The notes beneath the pieces are model-generated. The model did not search any database, was not told the origin of the DNA, and was given only the letters and a program-made list of their open reading frames with translations. A DNA stretch of 64,000 nt from Metabacillus litoralis (GTDB taxonomy: Bacteria; Bacillota; Bacilli; Bacillales; Bacillaceae), in NCBI RefSeq assembly GCF_007994985.1, contig NZ_VOQF01000001.1, positions 62,001-126,000 of the forward strand, read 5' to 3'. Of this stretch, positions 27,230-36,384 are shown in pieces (positions within the stretch are counted from its first letter, which is position 1; each line of letters starts with the position of its first letter). Both the position numbers and the translations under genes were made by a program.

Positions 27230-27958
27230 TTAAAAATTAATATATTTTCCTACAAATCTCTTAAAAACATGAGTTGGCCGGATAGAGTTTGCGCTTCTCC
27301 ACTCTACCCATTCCAATGCAAGAATGGTGAGGATTAGCCAAATAGCTCCAGCTAAGTGCCCCGCTAGGACATCACTTGGGTAATGAGCTCCAAGATATAT
27401 CCGTGTCGATCCGATCCAGATTACTACCAATCCCGCAGTCAATATCACAAACCACTTTAAAACTTTCTTTCTGCTAGATCGAACGATGAAATATGCAATA
27501 AATCCATAAAAAATCAAAGAACCCATTGAATGACCACTTGGAAAGCTATAGCCAATCGCATCAATTTCAGGATTGATAGATGGACGATCGCGTGCATATA
27601 GATGTTTCAATAAGGTAGTCAGCAAGCCTCCTCCGCCGATCCCAATCACGAGGAATAAAATTCCCCATTTATCCCTGGATGTAAACCATAACCCGATGAT
27701 AGCAGCAACTGTACATACTGATAAAAACCAAACTGAGCCTAGCTCCGTACCAAATATCATGATTTGGTCGAGCGTGCCATTCTCTATGTATTTAAACCAA
27801 TTGATAATCGTGGCATCAAAAATTTCCACCTCTTTTTCTAGCAATTCTTCTGCCAGATTGGCAAATAAAATGATAAAAAGAACCGAAAACCCAATCCCTC
27901 CAATCATAATTAGAAACGGAAATCCGGCTTTCTTTGCTTTTTGTTTATTCGTTTCCAT
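27230..27958 (-). CDS. PAP2-family lipid phosphatase
   Basis: 242 residues, about six membrane helices. The three phosphatase motifs are complete: KHLYARDRP, PSGHSMGS and TRIYLGAHYPSDVLAG. These enzymes dephosphorylate lipid phosphates such as undecaprenyl pyrophosphate or phosphatidylglycerol phosphate at the outer face of the membrane. It overlaps the 87-residue gene upstream by 14 bases and is followed by the metallophosphoesterase. This forms a small envelope-phosphatase operon. Confidence 0.93.
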   Translation of the reverse strand: METNKQKAKKAGFPFLIMIGGIGFSVLFIILFANLAEELLEKEVEIFDATIINWFKYIENGTLDQIMIFGTELGSVWFLSVCTVAAIIGLWFTSRDKWGILFLVIGIGGGGLLTTLLKHLYARDRPSINPEIDAIGYSFPSGHSMGSLIFYGFIAYFIVRSSRKKVLKWFVILTAGLVVIWIGSTRIYLGAHYPSDVLAGHLAGAIWLILTILALEWVEWRSANSIRPTHVFKRFVGKYINF

Positions 27959-28208
27959 ATGATGATCCTTTCTGATGTTTTTTTATTTTCTCTAAAAACA
28001 TTTCTATCTCCTCGATAAATTCTAACCTCAATAGAAATTCCGAAATAAACGTGCCCAGTGTTCTTTTATCGCTTGACATAATACCTCTGTCCAGCACATC
28101 TTGGAGCTCTTGCATCTCACTATTTCTATTCTTTTTTAAATCTTTAACTGCTGATTGCCTAGGCAAACGAATGCTTCCAACTAAGTTATCCAGATGCCTG
28201 ACTTCCAC
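27945..28208 (-). CDS. Hypothetical 87-residue helical protein
   Basis: The protein is charged, helical and soluble, with a coiled C-terminal half (LLRLEFIEEIEMFLEKIKKHQK). The family is not recognised. The GTG start abuts AAAGGAGG, so the true start may be a little downstream at a rare codon. It overlaps the PAP2 gene and leads the operon. Confidence 0.6.
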   Translation of the reverse strand: MEVRHLDNLVGSIRLPRQSAVKDLKKNRNSEMQELQDVLDRGIMSSDKRTLGTFISEFLLRLEFIEEIEMFLEKIKKHQKGSSYGNE

Positions 28209-28803
28209 CCTCCTTTGCCTTTTTCAATATCAAATCTATCAATTTCTTTCCGGATGAATCCTTTTTAAAACGATAAAAAGATAGATGGACAGAAGATACC
28301 GCTTCCGTATATCTTGAAAGATTTTTTTAAAATAATAACTTTCATTACCGAAAAACTCAGTCTTTCCCCATCGCTTTGCCTATTCACGAAGCTGCCGGGA
28401 TATTAGCCTGTCCCTATCAAAAAATCAACTTCATTCAAATGAATAGTACACCTGCTAACCGTAAATCTCGCACAACCAATATCTCTCCAACAATACATCC
28501 TATATTCGCCTATTCCCCAATAAATAGTGAGTAAACGAAGGAACAGTAAACCAGGTGAACCAGGAGTAAGAAAAAGAAAAACTTTTACGAGCGCAGCCCC
28601 TCCAAGTATTGAAATATTTATCTTATTATCCTAGTGGCATTAATATCTTTTGTTCAATAAACTTCACATCATGTATATTCACAATCTCTCTAAAAACGGT
28701 GATAATCAGTTCTCCATGCTTCATTTATGATTTAAAAAAACGTAATTTTACTCGGTAATTAACACTGGTGTTAGTAACCAAATCAGGAATACAAAAAAAT
28801 ACA
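28209..28803. other. Long intergenic region without recognised genes
   Basis: About 600 bases contain only short frames on both strands and no convincing ribosome sites. It marks the switch from ordinary genes to the repeat-bounded accessory array that starts at about 28.8 kb. Confidence 0.5.
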
Positions 28804-28843
28804 AAGCAAAAGGAGCAGATTTAGATCTGATCCTTTTGCTTTG
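28804..28843. terminator. Intrinsic terminator (bidirectional dyad)
   Basis: CAAAGCAAAAGGA..CAGAT / ATCTG..TCCTTTTGCTTTG forms a long stem with a short loop, 31 bases after the stop of the small lipoprotein gene. Confidence 0.75.
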
Positions 28844-28874
28844 TAATAACAGTCTTCTTAAACTAAAGCATCCG

Positions 28875-29234
28875 TTACTTCAATAACTCATTCACTTGTT
28901 TGACTGAATTCTCGGATAGACTATAGATTGTATGTGTATCTTCTGTAGTCATAACTCTTCCAGAATTTTCACTAATCCAAAGGAAATATGTTTCTTCTCC
29001 AAGTGCAATTTTAAATTCAGGGTCTGCCATATTAACAATCCCTGATTGTTTTTCTGCTTTTTCTACTGCTTCTTTAATCATTTCAATTGTTTTTTCATCC
29101 TCGATAACTAATGTTTCAGATATGCTAAACATTGAATCAATAGTTATCTTTTCTAAACTTTCAGTATCCTGCTGACATCCGAATAAACCAATTGATAATA
29201 AAAATATAGATAAGACCAAACTTATTTTTTTCAT
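28875..29234 (-). CDS. Small lipoprotein
   Basis: 119 residues from the ATG of MKKISLVLSIFLL, eight bases after AAGGAGG (an in-frame extension further upstream lacks a site). The signal peptide ends in the lipobox IGLFGC, so it should be anchored on the outside of the membrane. The mature part has a YhfM-like look (EDEKTIEMIKEAVEKAEK, YFLWISENSGRVMTTEDTHTIYSLSE). Its stop codon TAA lies inside a boundary-repeat half (TTATTGAAGTAACGG). It is the first gene of the accessory array. Confidence 0.8.
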   Translation of the reverse strand: MKKISLVLSIFLLSIGLFGCQQDTESLEKITIDSMFSISETLVIEDEKTIEMIKEAVEKAEKQSGIVNMADPEFKIALGEETYFLWISENSGRVMTTEDTHTIYSLSENSVKQVNELLK

Positions 29235-29331
29235 AGACAAAACCTCCTTAACCATCTTTTTAAATTAGACGAAAAAAAACTTTGTCGGTTTCAAAAATAG
29301 TATTGATTTATCCCAAGGCTTATTTAACTAA

Positions 29332-29390
29332 CCTGCTCCGTTAGTGAAAAAACTACTGTTCTTATTGAACTCTCGCACCAGTTAGTGGAA
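29332..29390 (-). repeat. Array boundary repeat, full copy
   Basis: The plus strand reads CCGTTAGTGAAAAA, then an imperfect dyad (CTACTGTTC / GAACTCTCG around TTATT), then CACCAGTTAG. On the minus strand it is a terminator hairpin followed by TTTTT, flanked by two direct CTAACGG/CTAACTGG boxes. It lies between the genes at 28875 and 29425. Confidence 0.8.
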
Positions 29391-29424
29391 CATAGAGCAA
29401 CAACAATATTGTTAAAACATTAGC

Positions 29425-29853
29425 TTATTCGCTATCTTTGAACTTTAACTCGTCTAAATTTTCTTTTTTAGTCGAAAAGCTGACTTGGTAAATGTTATTC
29501 TTCTCTACCCAATAATGATAAGTTACTTCTGGTTCGTCTTCGAAAACCACCCCAATGTAATATGGATTAAGGTGCTTATAACCATCTTCTTTATGAGGAA
29601 CCGTTGTGATAATCCATTCGTCATTCGGATACTGTTGTTCTAAATATGGTTCTAACATTTCAACTTTCTTCTCAATTTGTGCATCAATCCAATTGGGGCG
29701 AGCTATAAAAAATACACTATATGCTAAAAGAACGACTGTGGCGAATACCAATCCAAACTTTCTCCGATTACCTTTTAAAATAAATGAAATAAGTATGATT
29801 ACTGCAATAACAACACCTACAACGATAAACTCTATTACTTCTGTTGGGTGCAT
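29425..29853 (-). CDS. Hypothetical protein with two N-terminal membrane helices
   Basis: 142 residues; membrane helices at about 7-25 and 33-52, then an extracytoplasmic domain with HYWVEKNNIYQVSF near the C-terminus. Its start lies behind CCAAGGAGGGTATT. Not recognised; DUF3139-like in general shape (short TM protein with a C-terminal Y/H-rich domain), which is a guess. Confidence 0.7.
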   Translation of the reverse strand: MHPTEVIEFIVVGVVIAVIILISFILKGNRRKFGLVFATVVLLAYSVFFIARPNWIDAQIEKKVEMLEPYLEQQYPNDEWIITTVPHKEDGYKHLNPYYIGVVFEDEPEVTYHYWVEKNNIYQVSFSTKKENLDELKFKDSE

Positions 29854-29940
29854 AATACCCTCCTTGGGTTATTTTTTCACTTCATTTCTACTCTTTAATT
29901 CTCACGAATGAAGAGCAAAGACTTGTTGTGCTAAACTGCA

Positions 29941-30010
29941 TTTTTAACACAATAGGAGCTGCAGCAACGACAACTTTCCTTGTTCCAATCTTGCTCCCGT
30001 TAGCTGAATA
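29941..30010 (-). repeat. Boundary repeat, variant form 1
   Basis: TTTAACACAATAG, CGACAACTTTCCTTGTT and CTCCCGTTAG recur at 36304-36370. The outer CCGTTAG box is shared with the main boundary repeat but the internal hairpin is different. It abuts the stop of the gene at 30016. Confidence 0.7.
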
Positions 30011-30015
30011 TGGAC

Positions 30016-30453
30016 TTAATCTTCTTGGTATTCAATCTGCTCTTTAATGTAGTTAGCATCACTTTTATTGATTTCGAAATAATCGACTTGGTCCCAACTT
30101 TCCCCAGAACGAATACCAATCACGGCACCTTCATTGGTGAACCATAGTCTGGAATCTATTAAGCCAGTAGACTGCTTCGGACTCATTACTGAAATATGAA
30201 CATCTGGCTTATCTATATCTTTATTTGTATCTAGAATTTTCTCTTTGTAGAGATAAATCATTAAAAAGTTATCAACTATCCCTTGGTTTTCTGTGTCTGT
30301 AATGACTTTTTCAATGTCAATTTGTCCAACATTTTCTATGTTATCATACCCAATTCTAATTTCCCGTGAAGCCTCATTGGAGTTTGCTTTTCCTATCATA
30401 TAACCGCCCAAGAAAACGATTAAAATTAAAGCAATGGGACTAATAATTTTCAC
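30016..30453 (-). CDS. Hypothetical protein with N-terminal anchor
   Basis: 145 residues with one N-terminal hydrophobic helix (3-20), then a soluble outside domain. No lipobox is present. It resembles small exported Bacillus proteins of unknown function. The GTG start lies 14 bases after AAGGGGGAG, a longer gap than usual. Its 3' end is followed six bases later by a boundary repeat. Confidence 0.65.
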   Translation of the reverse strand: MKIISPIALILIVFLGGYMIGKANSNEASREIRIGYDNIENVGQIDIEKVITDTENQGIVDNFLMIYLYKEKILDTNKDIDKPDVHISVMSPKQSTGLIDSRLWFTNEGAVIGIRSGESWDQVDYFEINKSDANYIKEQIEYQED

Positions 30454-30504
30454 TAGTTTGATAATAACTCCCCCTTGAATTCAAATTCAGTTATATCACT
30501 AAAA

Positions 30505-30564
30505 TGCACCGTTAGTGAAAAAGCGACTGTTCTTATTGAACACTCGGCCCGTTACTTGAAGAAG
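30505..30564 (-). repeat. Array boundary repeat, full copy (best consensus)
   Basis: The plus strand reads GCACCGTTAGTGAAAAA, then GCGACTGTTC-TTATT-GAACACTCG, then GCCCGTTACTTGAAG. The minus strand gives a terminator stem with T5. It lies seven bases after the stop of the gene at 30571. Confidence 0.85.
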
Positions 30565-30570
30565 AAAACT

Positions 30571-30981
30571 TCACTTTTCAAATCTAACTAACGTTTTTTC
30601 GGGTATTTCAATCTGGTCAATATCAAAGTTATTGATTAGGAGGGTTATCTCACCCTCTCGCTTTTCAGTTTCTTCTCCTACCCAGCAACTATACAACTCA
30701 AAATAATCGCCATGTTTAAGATAACCATCCATTCTTTTACATAGTTCTATTAGCTTCTTTTTCGATTCCGCACACGTTTTTGGGTTCATAAATTCCGTAA
30801 TCTCAATTCCCCAATGGCTTGATATTTCATAAACATAAGGAGTAGTAAACTGAAATTTCTTTACATTTTGTAGGTCATACTCACCCGCAAAACACCCTCC
30901 AATATATAAAGATTCATCTGAATATTCATCATCGGTAATCGACAATTCTATATTACACCCAATATAACTAGCTAAACTCAT
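30571..30981 (-). CDS. Hypothetical soluble protein
   Basis: 136 residues from the ATG of MSLASYIGCNIEL, behind AGAGGTGG. It has no signal or membrane segment. Features include a GGCFAGEYDLQNVKKFQFTTPYVYEI segment and a CAESKKKLIELCKRMDGYL helix with two cysteines. The family is not recognised. A boundary repeat follows seven bases after the stop. Confidence 0.65.
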   Translation of the reverse strand: MSLASYIGCNIELSITDDEYSDESLYIGGCFAGEYDLQNVKKFQFTTPYVYEISSHWGIEITEFMNPKTCAESKKKLIELCKRMDGYLKHGDYFELYSCWVGEETEKREGEITLLINNFDIDQIEIPEKTLVRFEK

Positions 30982-31051
30982 TTCGCCACCTCTATTCAAT
31001 CTTTCAATAAAAGCTAATCTCCTTCTTGAAGATTAGCCCCCGTTAGTTAAA

Positions 31052-31384
31052 CTAGGAGTTTTTTTTGGAAGCCACAAAACAAGAAACTAAATATAAGAGG
31101 GATAAAAGGAAAAAAACGATTAAAACCGAAAGTGAAAATTTATCTTGATGCCATATTGTTCCACAACATTTTATTCCATAAAAATAAGGTAAAGGTGGGT
31201 CAATTTTAACCCACGTCAGTTCTACAAATCCTATTGGAAAACCTATTACCATAGGGAAACTCTCTTTTAACTCGTCATATGTATTTATCATTTTCCCGTC
31301 AAAGAAAGAAGTAGAATAAACAAAAATGCTAGAGATAAACAGTATAAATGTTAGAACTACTAACTTCTTTATAATAAATCTCAC
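31052..31384 (-). CDS. Small two-helix membrane protein
   Basis: 110 residues, GTG start seven bases after AAGGTGG. Hydrophobic helices at about 8-25 and 85-105 enclose an outside loop with a CC pair (FYGIKCCGTIW). The function is unknown. Directly downstream is a boundary-repeat half (CCCCGTTAG, 31038-31046). Confidence 0.65.
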   Translation of the reverse strand: MRFIIKKLVVLTFILFISSIFVYSTSFFDGKMINTYDELKESFPMVIGFPIGFVELTWVKIDPPLPYFYGIKCCGTIWHQDKFSLSVLIVFFLLSLLYLVSCFVASKKNS

Positions 31385-31598
31385 TCATAAACCACCTTTC
31401 TTACTCTATAAAATAATTCTATTATTTTTTGCATTGTTATTGAATAAACCTGCCCGTTAGTTTAAGTGACAAACTTCACAATATCACTTATCTTCTAATT
31501 ATCATCTTATCAGAAGATATTAAATTATTGTTCAATTTTTCCACAATTATGTAAATTCTACTGTGCAGTATATGTCTACTAGGCATTAAATGGGTTAT

Positions 31599-31823
31599 GC
31601 TAAATCCTGATTTTGCTGCCGAAAAATAGTTATAGATTCTGGTGTTTCTCCCCCTAGACGTGTTAATAACACTTATCTTTCAGTTCCCGAGCTAATAAAA
31701 AAACGTCTCAACTCCAATACTATCAAGGAATTCAGACATTTTAGCTACTCAAATTCAGTTGTGTTGATAAATATTTTACACGAAGTTAAGATTTTAAAAA
31801 TAATAGCTAGTTTCCCCCCTACC
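31599..31823 (+). repeat. Dispersed ~200-bp element, copy 2
   Basis: Aligns with copy 1 over its whole length: GCTAAATCCTG, GGTGTTTCTCCCC, ACGTGTTAATAACACTTATC, an AACGTCTCAACTCC / GGAATTCAGACATT hairpin and TTTTACACGAAGTTAAG. It is non-coding. Confidence 0.8.
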
Positions 31824-31862
31824 TGTTCATTATTATATACAACTGTTGCCTTTTGTATCATA

Positions 31863-32010
31863 TGGCATGTGTTGAAGAAGTCTATCAAATTATGCATTTG
31901 AGGACAGGGAACCTACTAAAGAAGAACGAAAAGAGCTTGATTTAGGATTGAAAATTGGTAAAAATGCACATAAAGAAATCACTGATAAAGGAATTGAATT
32001 CTATAAATAG
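31863..32010 (+). pseudogene. Remnant of a plus-strand gene
   Basis: An ATG opens MACVEEVYQ. After one base-shift the frame reads YAFEDREPTKEERKELDLGL and on through KNAHKEITDKGIEFYK to a stop at 32008. The composition is coding-like. The family is not recognised, and the orientation is opposite to its neighbours. It directly follows dispersed-element copy 2. Confidence 0.35.
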
Positions 32011-32070
32011 AAGTTTAAATTAGTCCGAGAACGTACTTTATTTTGTGACATTTACTATTTTTTTATGAAT

Positions 32071-32109
32071 GAAAAAAGTCTCGATGATTAAATGATCATC
32101 AAGACTCTA
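32071..32109 (-). terminator. Intrinsic terminator
   Basis: AGTCTTGATGATCA / TTAATCATCGAGACT forms a stem followed by TTTTTT on the minus strand, just after the beta-helix gene. Confidence 0.85.
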
Positions 32110-32114
32110 TATTA

Positions 32115-33515
32115 TTATTCAATAATATTTATTGCAGGAGATTCCTTTTTCAATGAAAAGTCATAGTTGGTTTCATTTTCAAACATTGGATCCAAATAAC
32201 TGGATTGTGAATCACTAGTTGAAGCAAGCTTGAATTCTTGAAAAGAAGTGAATTCTTCTTCATTCCATACCCAAAGACCTTTTTTTCCCTCTTCTTTATG
32301 AAAGACGTTTCTTCGTAGTTCATTATCTTGATTCGTTGTAAAAAAGTTGGCGATAAAAATACGAGATGGCCCAGCAGTTAAGGTATTTCTTTCTATAATA
32401 TTATCTTTTATATCATGCTGCAACAGTAGCTGTCCCCCTGCTAGCCCTTTTGTATCATTTCGATAAATAATGTTTTGGGTAATGGAAGAGTTAATCGTTC
32501 CTCCCCGATTATCATCATATCCACCAATGGAAATTCCTGTATAATGGTTGTCATACACGATGTTCTCTGTTATTTCAATGTTATCAGCATATTGTTTTGC
32601 GTGCTCAGAGGTTGCCTCAATACCGATATCACAATTATATATAGTATTCTTTTCAATCGTTATACTTTTCCCACCATCGACATAAATTCCACCGGCATTG
32701 TATTCTTCTCCATATGCTGGATTACCGAATGAGGATATTTCATACACTTCATTATTTTTAATGATACCATTTCGAACGTAGTCAGCTTTTGGATCATTTG
32801 AAATTCCTTCATGACCAATTAGATCAATCCCAATATTATCATTTCTGCGAACTACATTATTTTCAACACTAAAACCATCGATATTCCCATTAAGAACGAG
32901 TGATTCACTCCACCCGAGTTTTAAATCCTCTAATGTATTATTTATAATATAAATATCTTTCATCGGACCAGTTCCGTATATTGCAATTCCATGGGCATTT
33001 CCATCTTCTGCATGCGTTTCTATCTTTCGTACAACATTATGTTCTAACGTAATATGGCTGCTTGAGCCTGTTACATACATTCCTATTACAGTTTCATTCG
33101 TTAAGTTAGTAGTTAAATCTTGAATAATGAGCCCACTAATCGTGATATAATTTTTATTGTCTATGTTAACAAGGGACGTATCTCCTTCTACATTTTTTAC
33201 GTCCTCACCAGTAATAACAACCTTGTCTTGATTGTACGCTTTAAACGTAATTGGTTTTAATTTTGTTCCACTATATTTAACAATTAGCCTTTCTTTATAA
33301 ATGCCTTCTTTTATGTAGACAATCGTCCCTGCTCTTGCTTCTGAAGCAGCTTTCTTTAGTGTACGAAATGGTTTTGATTTAGTCCCATCATTTTTATCAC
33401 TTCCATTTGTAGCAACGTATATAGCCTTATCATGTGTTGACTCTGTTGTATTAAAAGCATAAACAATTAAAATAGCTACTGCTGCTGCAACGAGGTAAAG
33501 GATTGTCTTTTTCAT
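32115..33515 (-). CDS. Exported parallel beta-helix repeat protein
   Basis: 466 residues. An N-terminal hydrophobic signal/anchor (5-22), then YVATNGSDKNDGTKSKPFRTL, the entry motif of DUF1565/pectate-lyase-like right-handed beta-helices, followed by about ten coils rich in xxIxxNxI/VYxN (ITLEHNVV, IYIINNTL, ITENIVYDNHYTGISIGG). Such proteins bind or cleave polysaccharides at the cell surface. The substrate cannot be told from sequence. It is the largest minus-strand gene of the array. Confidence 0.9.
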   Translation of the reverse strand: MKKTILYLVAAAVAILIVYAFNTTESTHDKAIYVATNGSDKNDGTKSKPFRTLKKAASEARAGTIVYIKEGIYKERLIVKYSGTKLKPITFKAYNQDKVVITGEDVKNVEGDTSLVNIDNKNYITISGLIIQDLTTNLTNETVIGMYVTGSSSHITLEHNVVRKIETHAEDGNAHGIAIYGTGPMKDIYIINNTLEDLKLGWSESLVLNGNIDGFSVENNVVRRNDNIGIDLIGHEGISNDPKADYVRNGIIKNNEVYEISSFGNPAYGEEYNAGGIYVDGGKSITIEKNTIYNCDIGIEATSEHAKQYADNIEITENIVYDNHYTGISIGGYDDNRGGTINSSITQNIIYRNDTKGLAGGQLLLQHDIKDNIIERNTLTAGPSRIFIANFFTTNQDNELRRNVFHKEEGKKGLWVWNEEEFTSFQEFKLASTSDSQSSYLDPMFENETNYDFSLKKESPAINIIE

Positions 33516-33920
33516 TTCATCATTCCTTTATAAAAGTTCGTAATTTTCACTTCATACTAAAGCATAAAAATAGCCCTTTAGACTTTCTTTTCCCCTAGAC
33601 TAAATCATGCTTTTGGAAGTATCAAAAGGTTTTTAGTTCGACCAATCAATCATGGTCATCCTCCAGGTTACTATACTATGATTTTAACACTTATTATTTT
33701 GAAGAATTAGTAATTTTAAGGAGATAATTACTAATTTCTTATTATAATATTTTTACAATATACGGCTTTTTATAAAAAAACGGATATGCAACAATCTGGC
33801 CCGATTGTTGAAAAAAACTAATAACGTTTGTTCAACTAAACTGCACCGTAAGTTTAAGTGAAAACCTTCACAATATACAATATGGTCTGTTTGTTGAAAA
33901 AAAAGACATGGTTAGAAACT

Positions 33921-34220
33921 TAGGTTTCATCCCCCTAGACGTGTTACTAAAACTTATCTTTCGTTCTTGCTCTAATAAAAAAACGTCTTAACTCCAGTCC
34001 TATCAAGGAAGTAAGACGTTTTAACTTCTCAAATTCAGTTGTGTTAATAGTTATTTTACACGAAGTTAAGACTTTAAGAATAATTGAGAGTTTCCTTCCT
34101 ACCTTCAAATAAAATTCATTATTATTTCCAACTGGAGAAACATTTTAATTAGTTTAGTTAAAATGAAAAATTAGGTCTTCAACACTCGGGCCTGATTGTT
34201 GAAAATACTTATTCAATTTA
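33921..34220 (+). repeat. Dispersed element, copy 3 (extended)
   Basis: Contains the common core and an extra 100-bp tail (AAAATGAAAAATTA, CACTCGGGCC, GAAAATACTTAT) shared only with copy 4. The hairpin AAAACGTCTTA / TAAGACGTTTT is best preserved here. In 33516-33920 only boundary-repeat fragments (CAACAATC..GATTGTTG at about 33789; CTGCACCGTAAG at 33841) were seen. Confidence 0.8.
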
Positions 34221-34243
34221 GGCACCCGATAGTTGAATATCAA

Positions 34244-34498
34244 TCAAGGCATAGAAGTTACTGCGAAATGTATCAAACCTGTTAATAAAAGTAAAAACAC
34301 CATAAAGGAAGTTGAATACAACATAAGTTTCCTAACGATATTTTTTTCTTTTATTTGTTTATAAGCAATAAACCCTAACAAAATCGAAATTAACCATATG
34401 ATTAACCCCCATACTGAAAATAAAAACTGTGAATTTGCTACCCAAAATGCGGTTACAACTAAATAAAATAACATTAAAAAACAAGCCAACCCCCTCAT
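34244..34498 (-). CDS. Small membrane protein, three helices
   Basis: 84 residues with helices at about 3-20, 26-45 and 58-80 joined by a short basic loop (KQIKEKNIVRK). The ATG lies behind AAAGGGGGA. The function is unknown. A boundary-repeat half (CACCCGATAGTTGAATA) lies four bases after its stop. Confidence 0.65.
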   Translation of the reverse strand: MRGLACFLMLFYLVVTAFWVANSQFLFSVWGLIIWLISILLGFIAYKQIKEKNIVRKLMLYSTSFMVFLLLLTGLIHFAVTSMP

Positions 34499-34582
34499 AA
34501 CATCCCCCTTTTTCTATTAACGCAACCCGTTAACAAAATACAAAAGGCACATAAAGTGTCTTTATTTAACTCGTCAGCCACC

Positions 34583-34762
34583 TTAAATACAAGTTGCTTC
34601 TGTAGTACCAATTACTTTATTTATTTCAGTTATAATTGAAATTAGTTGTTCGTCTTGAAGGTGTTCTTTAAGTGCTTTATTAGATTCATAAGGTTTTGTT
34701 TCCTCCCAACTACTTGCAATACCTGATACTGGCATATCTTTTGTAATAACAATTTTCTGCAC
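34583..34762 (-). CDS. Hypothetical 59-residue protein
   Basis: GTG opens MQKIVITKDMPVSGIASSWE and reads to TAA through a charged helical middle (NKALKEHLQDEQLISIITEINKVIG). Codon use looks real and AAAGAGG is near the start. It could also be the tail of a longer lost gene. The family is not recognised. It lies between boundary-repeat fragments. Confidence 0.5.
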   Translation of the reverse strand: MQKIVITKDMPVSGIASSWEETKPYESNKALKEHLQDEQLISIITEINKVIGTTEATCI

Positions 34763-34832
34763 CTCTTTCTGTCTATAATTTTATCAACTCTTGTTCAATA
34801 ATCCTGCTCCTTTAGCAAAACAAGAATGAGTT

Positions 34833-35306
34833 TTAAACAATCCTCTTAACAAACAATACCCTATCTTGATTTTTTCCATCGTAATCGGAAAATACAGATA
34901 CTCCATCAACTTCTTTGTCACCTTTGTCAATATGAAATCCCATCTTGGTATGATAAGCAATTGAAACCTTGTTTACTGGTGAAGTTACAGCATGAACAAC
35001 ATTTCTATTATTCTTTTTTACCACATTGAAAAATTCATTATAAAGTTGCTTTCCAATTTGGTTTTTACGGTACTCTGGATTAACTCCAACAAAATGTATG
35101 TATGCAACATCAGTATCAGATTGAGACAGAAAGCCAATTAAAAATCCAACAATTTCACCATCTTTTTCAGCAATAAAACTTGTATTATTAAAATGAACAA
35201 AGAATAACTTAGGCAACATATCGGACATTTTCCTTCCGTCCCACCATTCGTTAATCAAAGGTGAAATTACGTTATAGTCAGAACTTCTCACATTGCGTAT
35301 TTCCAT
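34833..35306 (-). CDS. GNAT-family N-acetyltransferase
   Basis: 157 residues, one GNAT domain. The acetyl-CoA motif A is VNPEYRKNQIGKQLYNEFF (about 77-95); motif B includes SIAYHTKMGF. The family transfers acetyl groups to small molecules or protein amines. The substrate is unknown. It is a single gene flanked by boundary-repeat halves at 34790-34825 and 35323-35355. Confidence 0.9.
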   Translation of the reverse strand: MEIRNVRSSDYNVISPLINEWWDGRKMSDMLPKLFFVHFNNTSFIAEKDGEIVGFLIGFLSQSDTDVAYIHFVGVNPEYRKNQIGKQLYNEFFNVVKKNNRNVVHAVTSPVNKVSIAYHTKMGFHIDKGDKEVDGVSVFSDYDGKNQDRVLFVKRIV

Positions 35307-35479
35307 TTTTAAACATCCTTTCTTTCTTGAACAAGCCTGCCCGTTAGTTCAGCAATAAAAAGAGTCGTATATCAAAAGATCAATCTACAACCCTTGTTCT
35401 CCACTGTTAAAGAACAAGACTATGATTGCTACATCTTCTAATTTGTTGAACTAAAACATCCTTTAATTCATTAGCCTAA

Positions 35480-36046
35480 TCACTCTAAATATTGGAGTAT
35501 GTTTCCTTTAGCATCATAAAATTTATAATTTTGGAATGTGTAATCTTTTTTATCAGTTAGTGGAAAATCCACCCAGGTAACCGAAGCCTTGTTTGAGAGA
35601 AAATCTTGTTCTACTAATTGACCATTTATATCCACTTGTATTTTAGTAATTTCATTTTCGTAGTTTGACACATACATAAGCTTACGTCTTATATTGTTAG
35701 GCAGGATAGGAGAAAAAGAACTTAATGTTTGATCATGTCTAACTTCAATGCTCCTCCACTTATAATTACCTACATCATTTTTATAGAACTCAATATAAGC
35801 TGGACTATCGTTATATAGGAATCCAACAATTCTTACATCATTGAAATCTTTAATCCCTAAAATTTCAATTGGTTTATCTTCATACCCTTTAATTGATTGA
35901 ATAACTTTAACAATTGACTCTTTATCATTACCATATAAAGTATTATTAAAATGATAAATTGAAAAACCAACAACCCCTATAATTAAAATAATAAAGATAG
36001 TAAAATACCTCTTTTTTAAGATTTTAATCTCCTCCTTAATACTCAT
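35480..36046 (-). CDS. Hypothetical membrane-anchored protein
   Basis: 188 residues with a short basic cytoplasmic end, one membrane helix (about 15-33) and an outside domain of beta-rich character (EILGIKDFNDVRIVGFLYND, NIRRKLMYVSNYENEI). The family is not recognised. A degenerate boundary box follows directly after the stop. Confidence 0.65.
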   Translation of the reverse strand: MSIKEEIKILKKRYFTIFIILIIGVVGFSIYHFNNTLYGNDKESIVKVIQSIKGYEDKPIEILGIKDFNDVRIVGFLYNDSPAYIEFYKNDVGNYKWRSIEVRHDQTLSSFSPILPNNIRRKLMYVSNYENEITKIQVDINGQLVEQDFLSNKASVTWVDFPLTDKKDYTFQNYKFYDAKGNILQYLE

Positions 36047-36105
36047 AATCTCATAAAGTAACCTTCGCCATTATAATAAGAAACGATTGAACTTATTGAA
36101 CAATT

Positions 36106-36207
36106 TTACCTTTTTAGTTGAAAAAGATAGATAAAGTTTACTGATACACCTATTAAGATACTTGATAATAAAATCATCCATAAAATAACTGTTGATAGAT
36201 TGCTCAA
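36106..36207 (-). CDS. Possible 33-residue membrane peptide
   Basis: The TTG frame encodes a single hydrophobic helix (TVILWMILLSSILIGVSVNF) ending in LFQLKR. There is no clear ribosome site and it may be a remnant. Otherwise 36047-36384 holds only boundary-repeat material. Confidence 0.25.
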   Translation of the reverse strand: MSNLSTVILWMILLSSILIGVSVNFIYLFQLKR

Positions 36208-36303
36208 TCCCGCTTCTATTTACCATTCCATACTTACCTTTTATACGTTTTTTCGAATGAGGAAAATTCCAATAATTTTAAACTCTTATTAAACAATTCT
36301 GTA

Positions 36304-36370
36304 CCTTTAACACAATAGAATCTGCTGCATCGACAACTTTCCTTGTTTCACTCTTGCCCCGTTAGTTTAA
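36304..36370 (-). repeat. Boundary repeat, variant form 2
   Basis: Second copy of the variant seen at 29941: TTTAACACAATAG, CGACAACTTTCCTTGTT and GCCCCGTTAG. It ends 15 bases after the stop of the DUF3221 lipoprotein gene. Confidence 0.7.
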
Positions 36371-36384
36371 TAAGATTCTTATAT

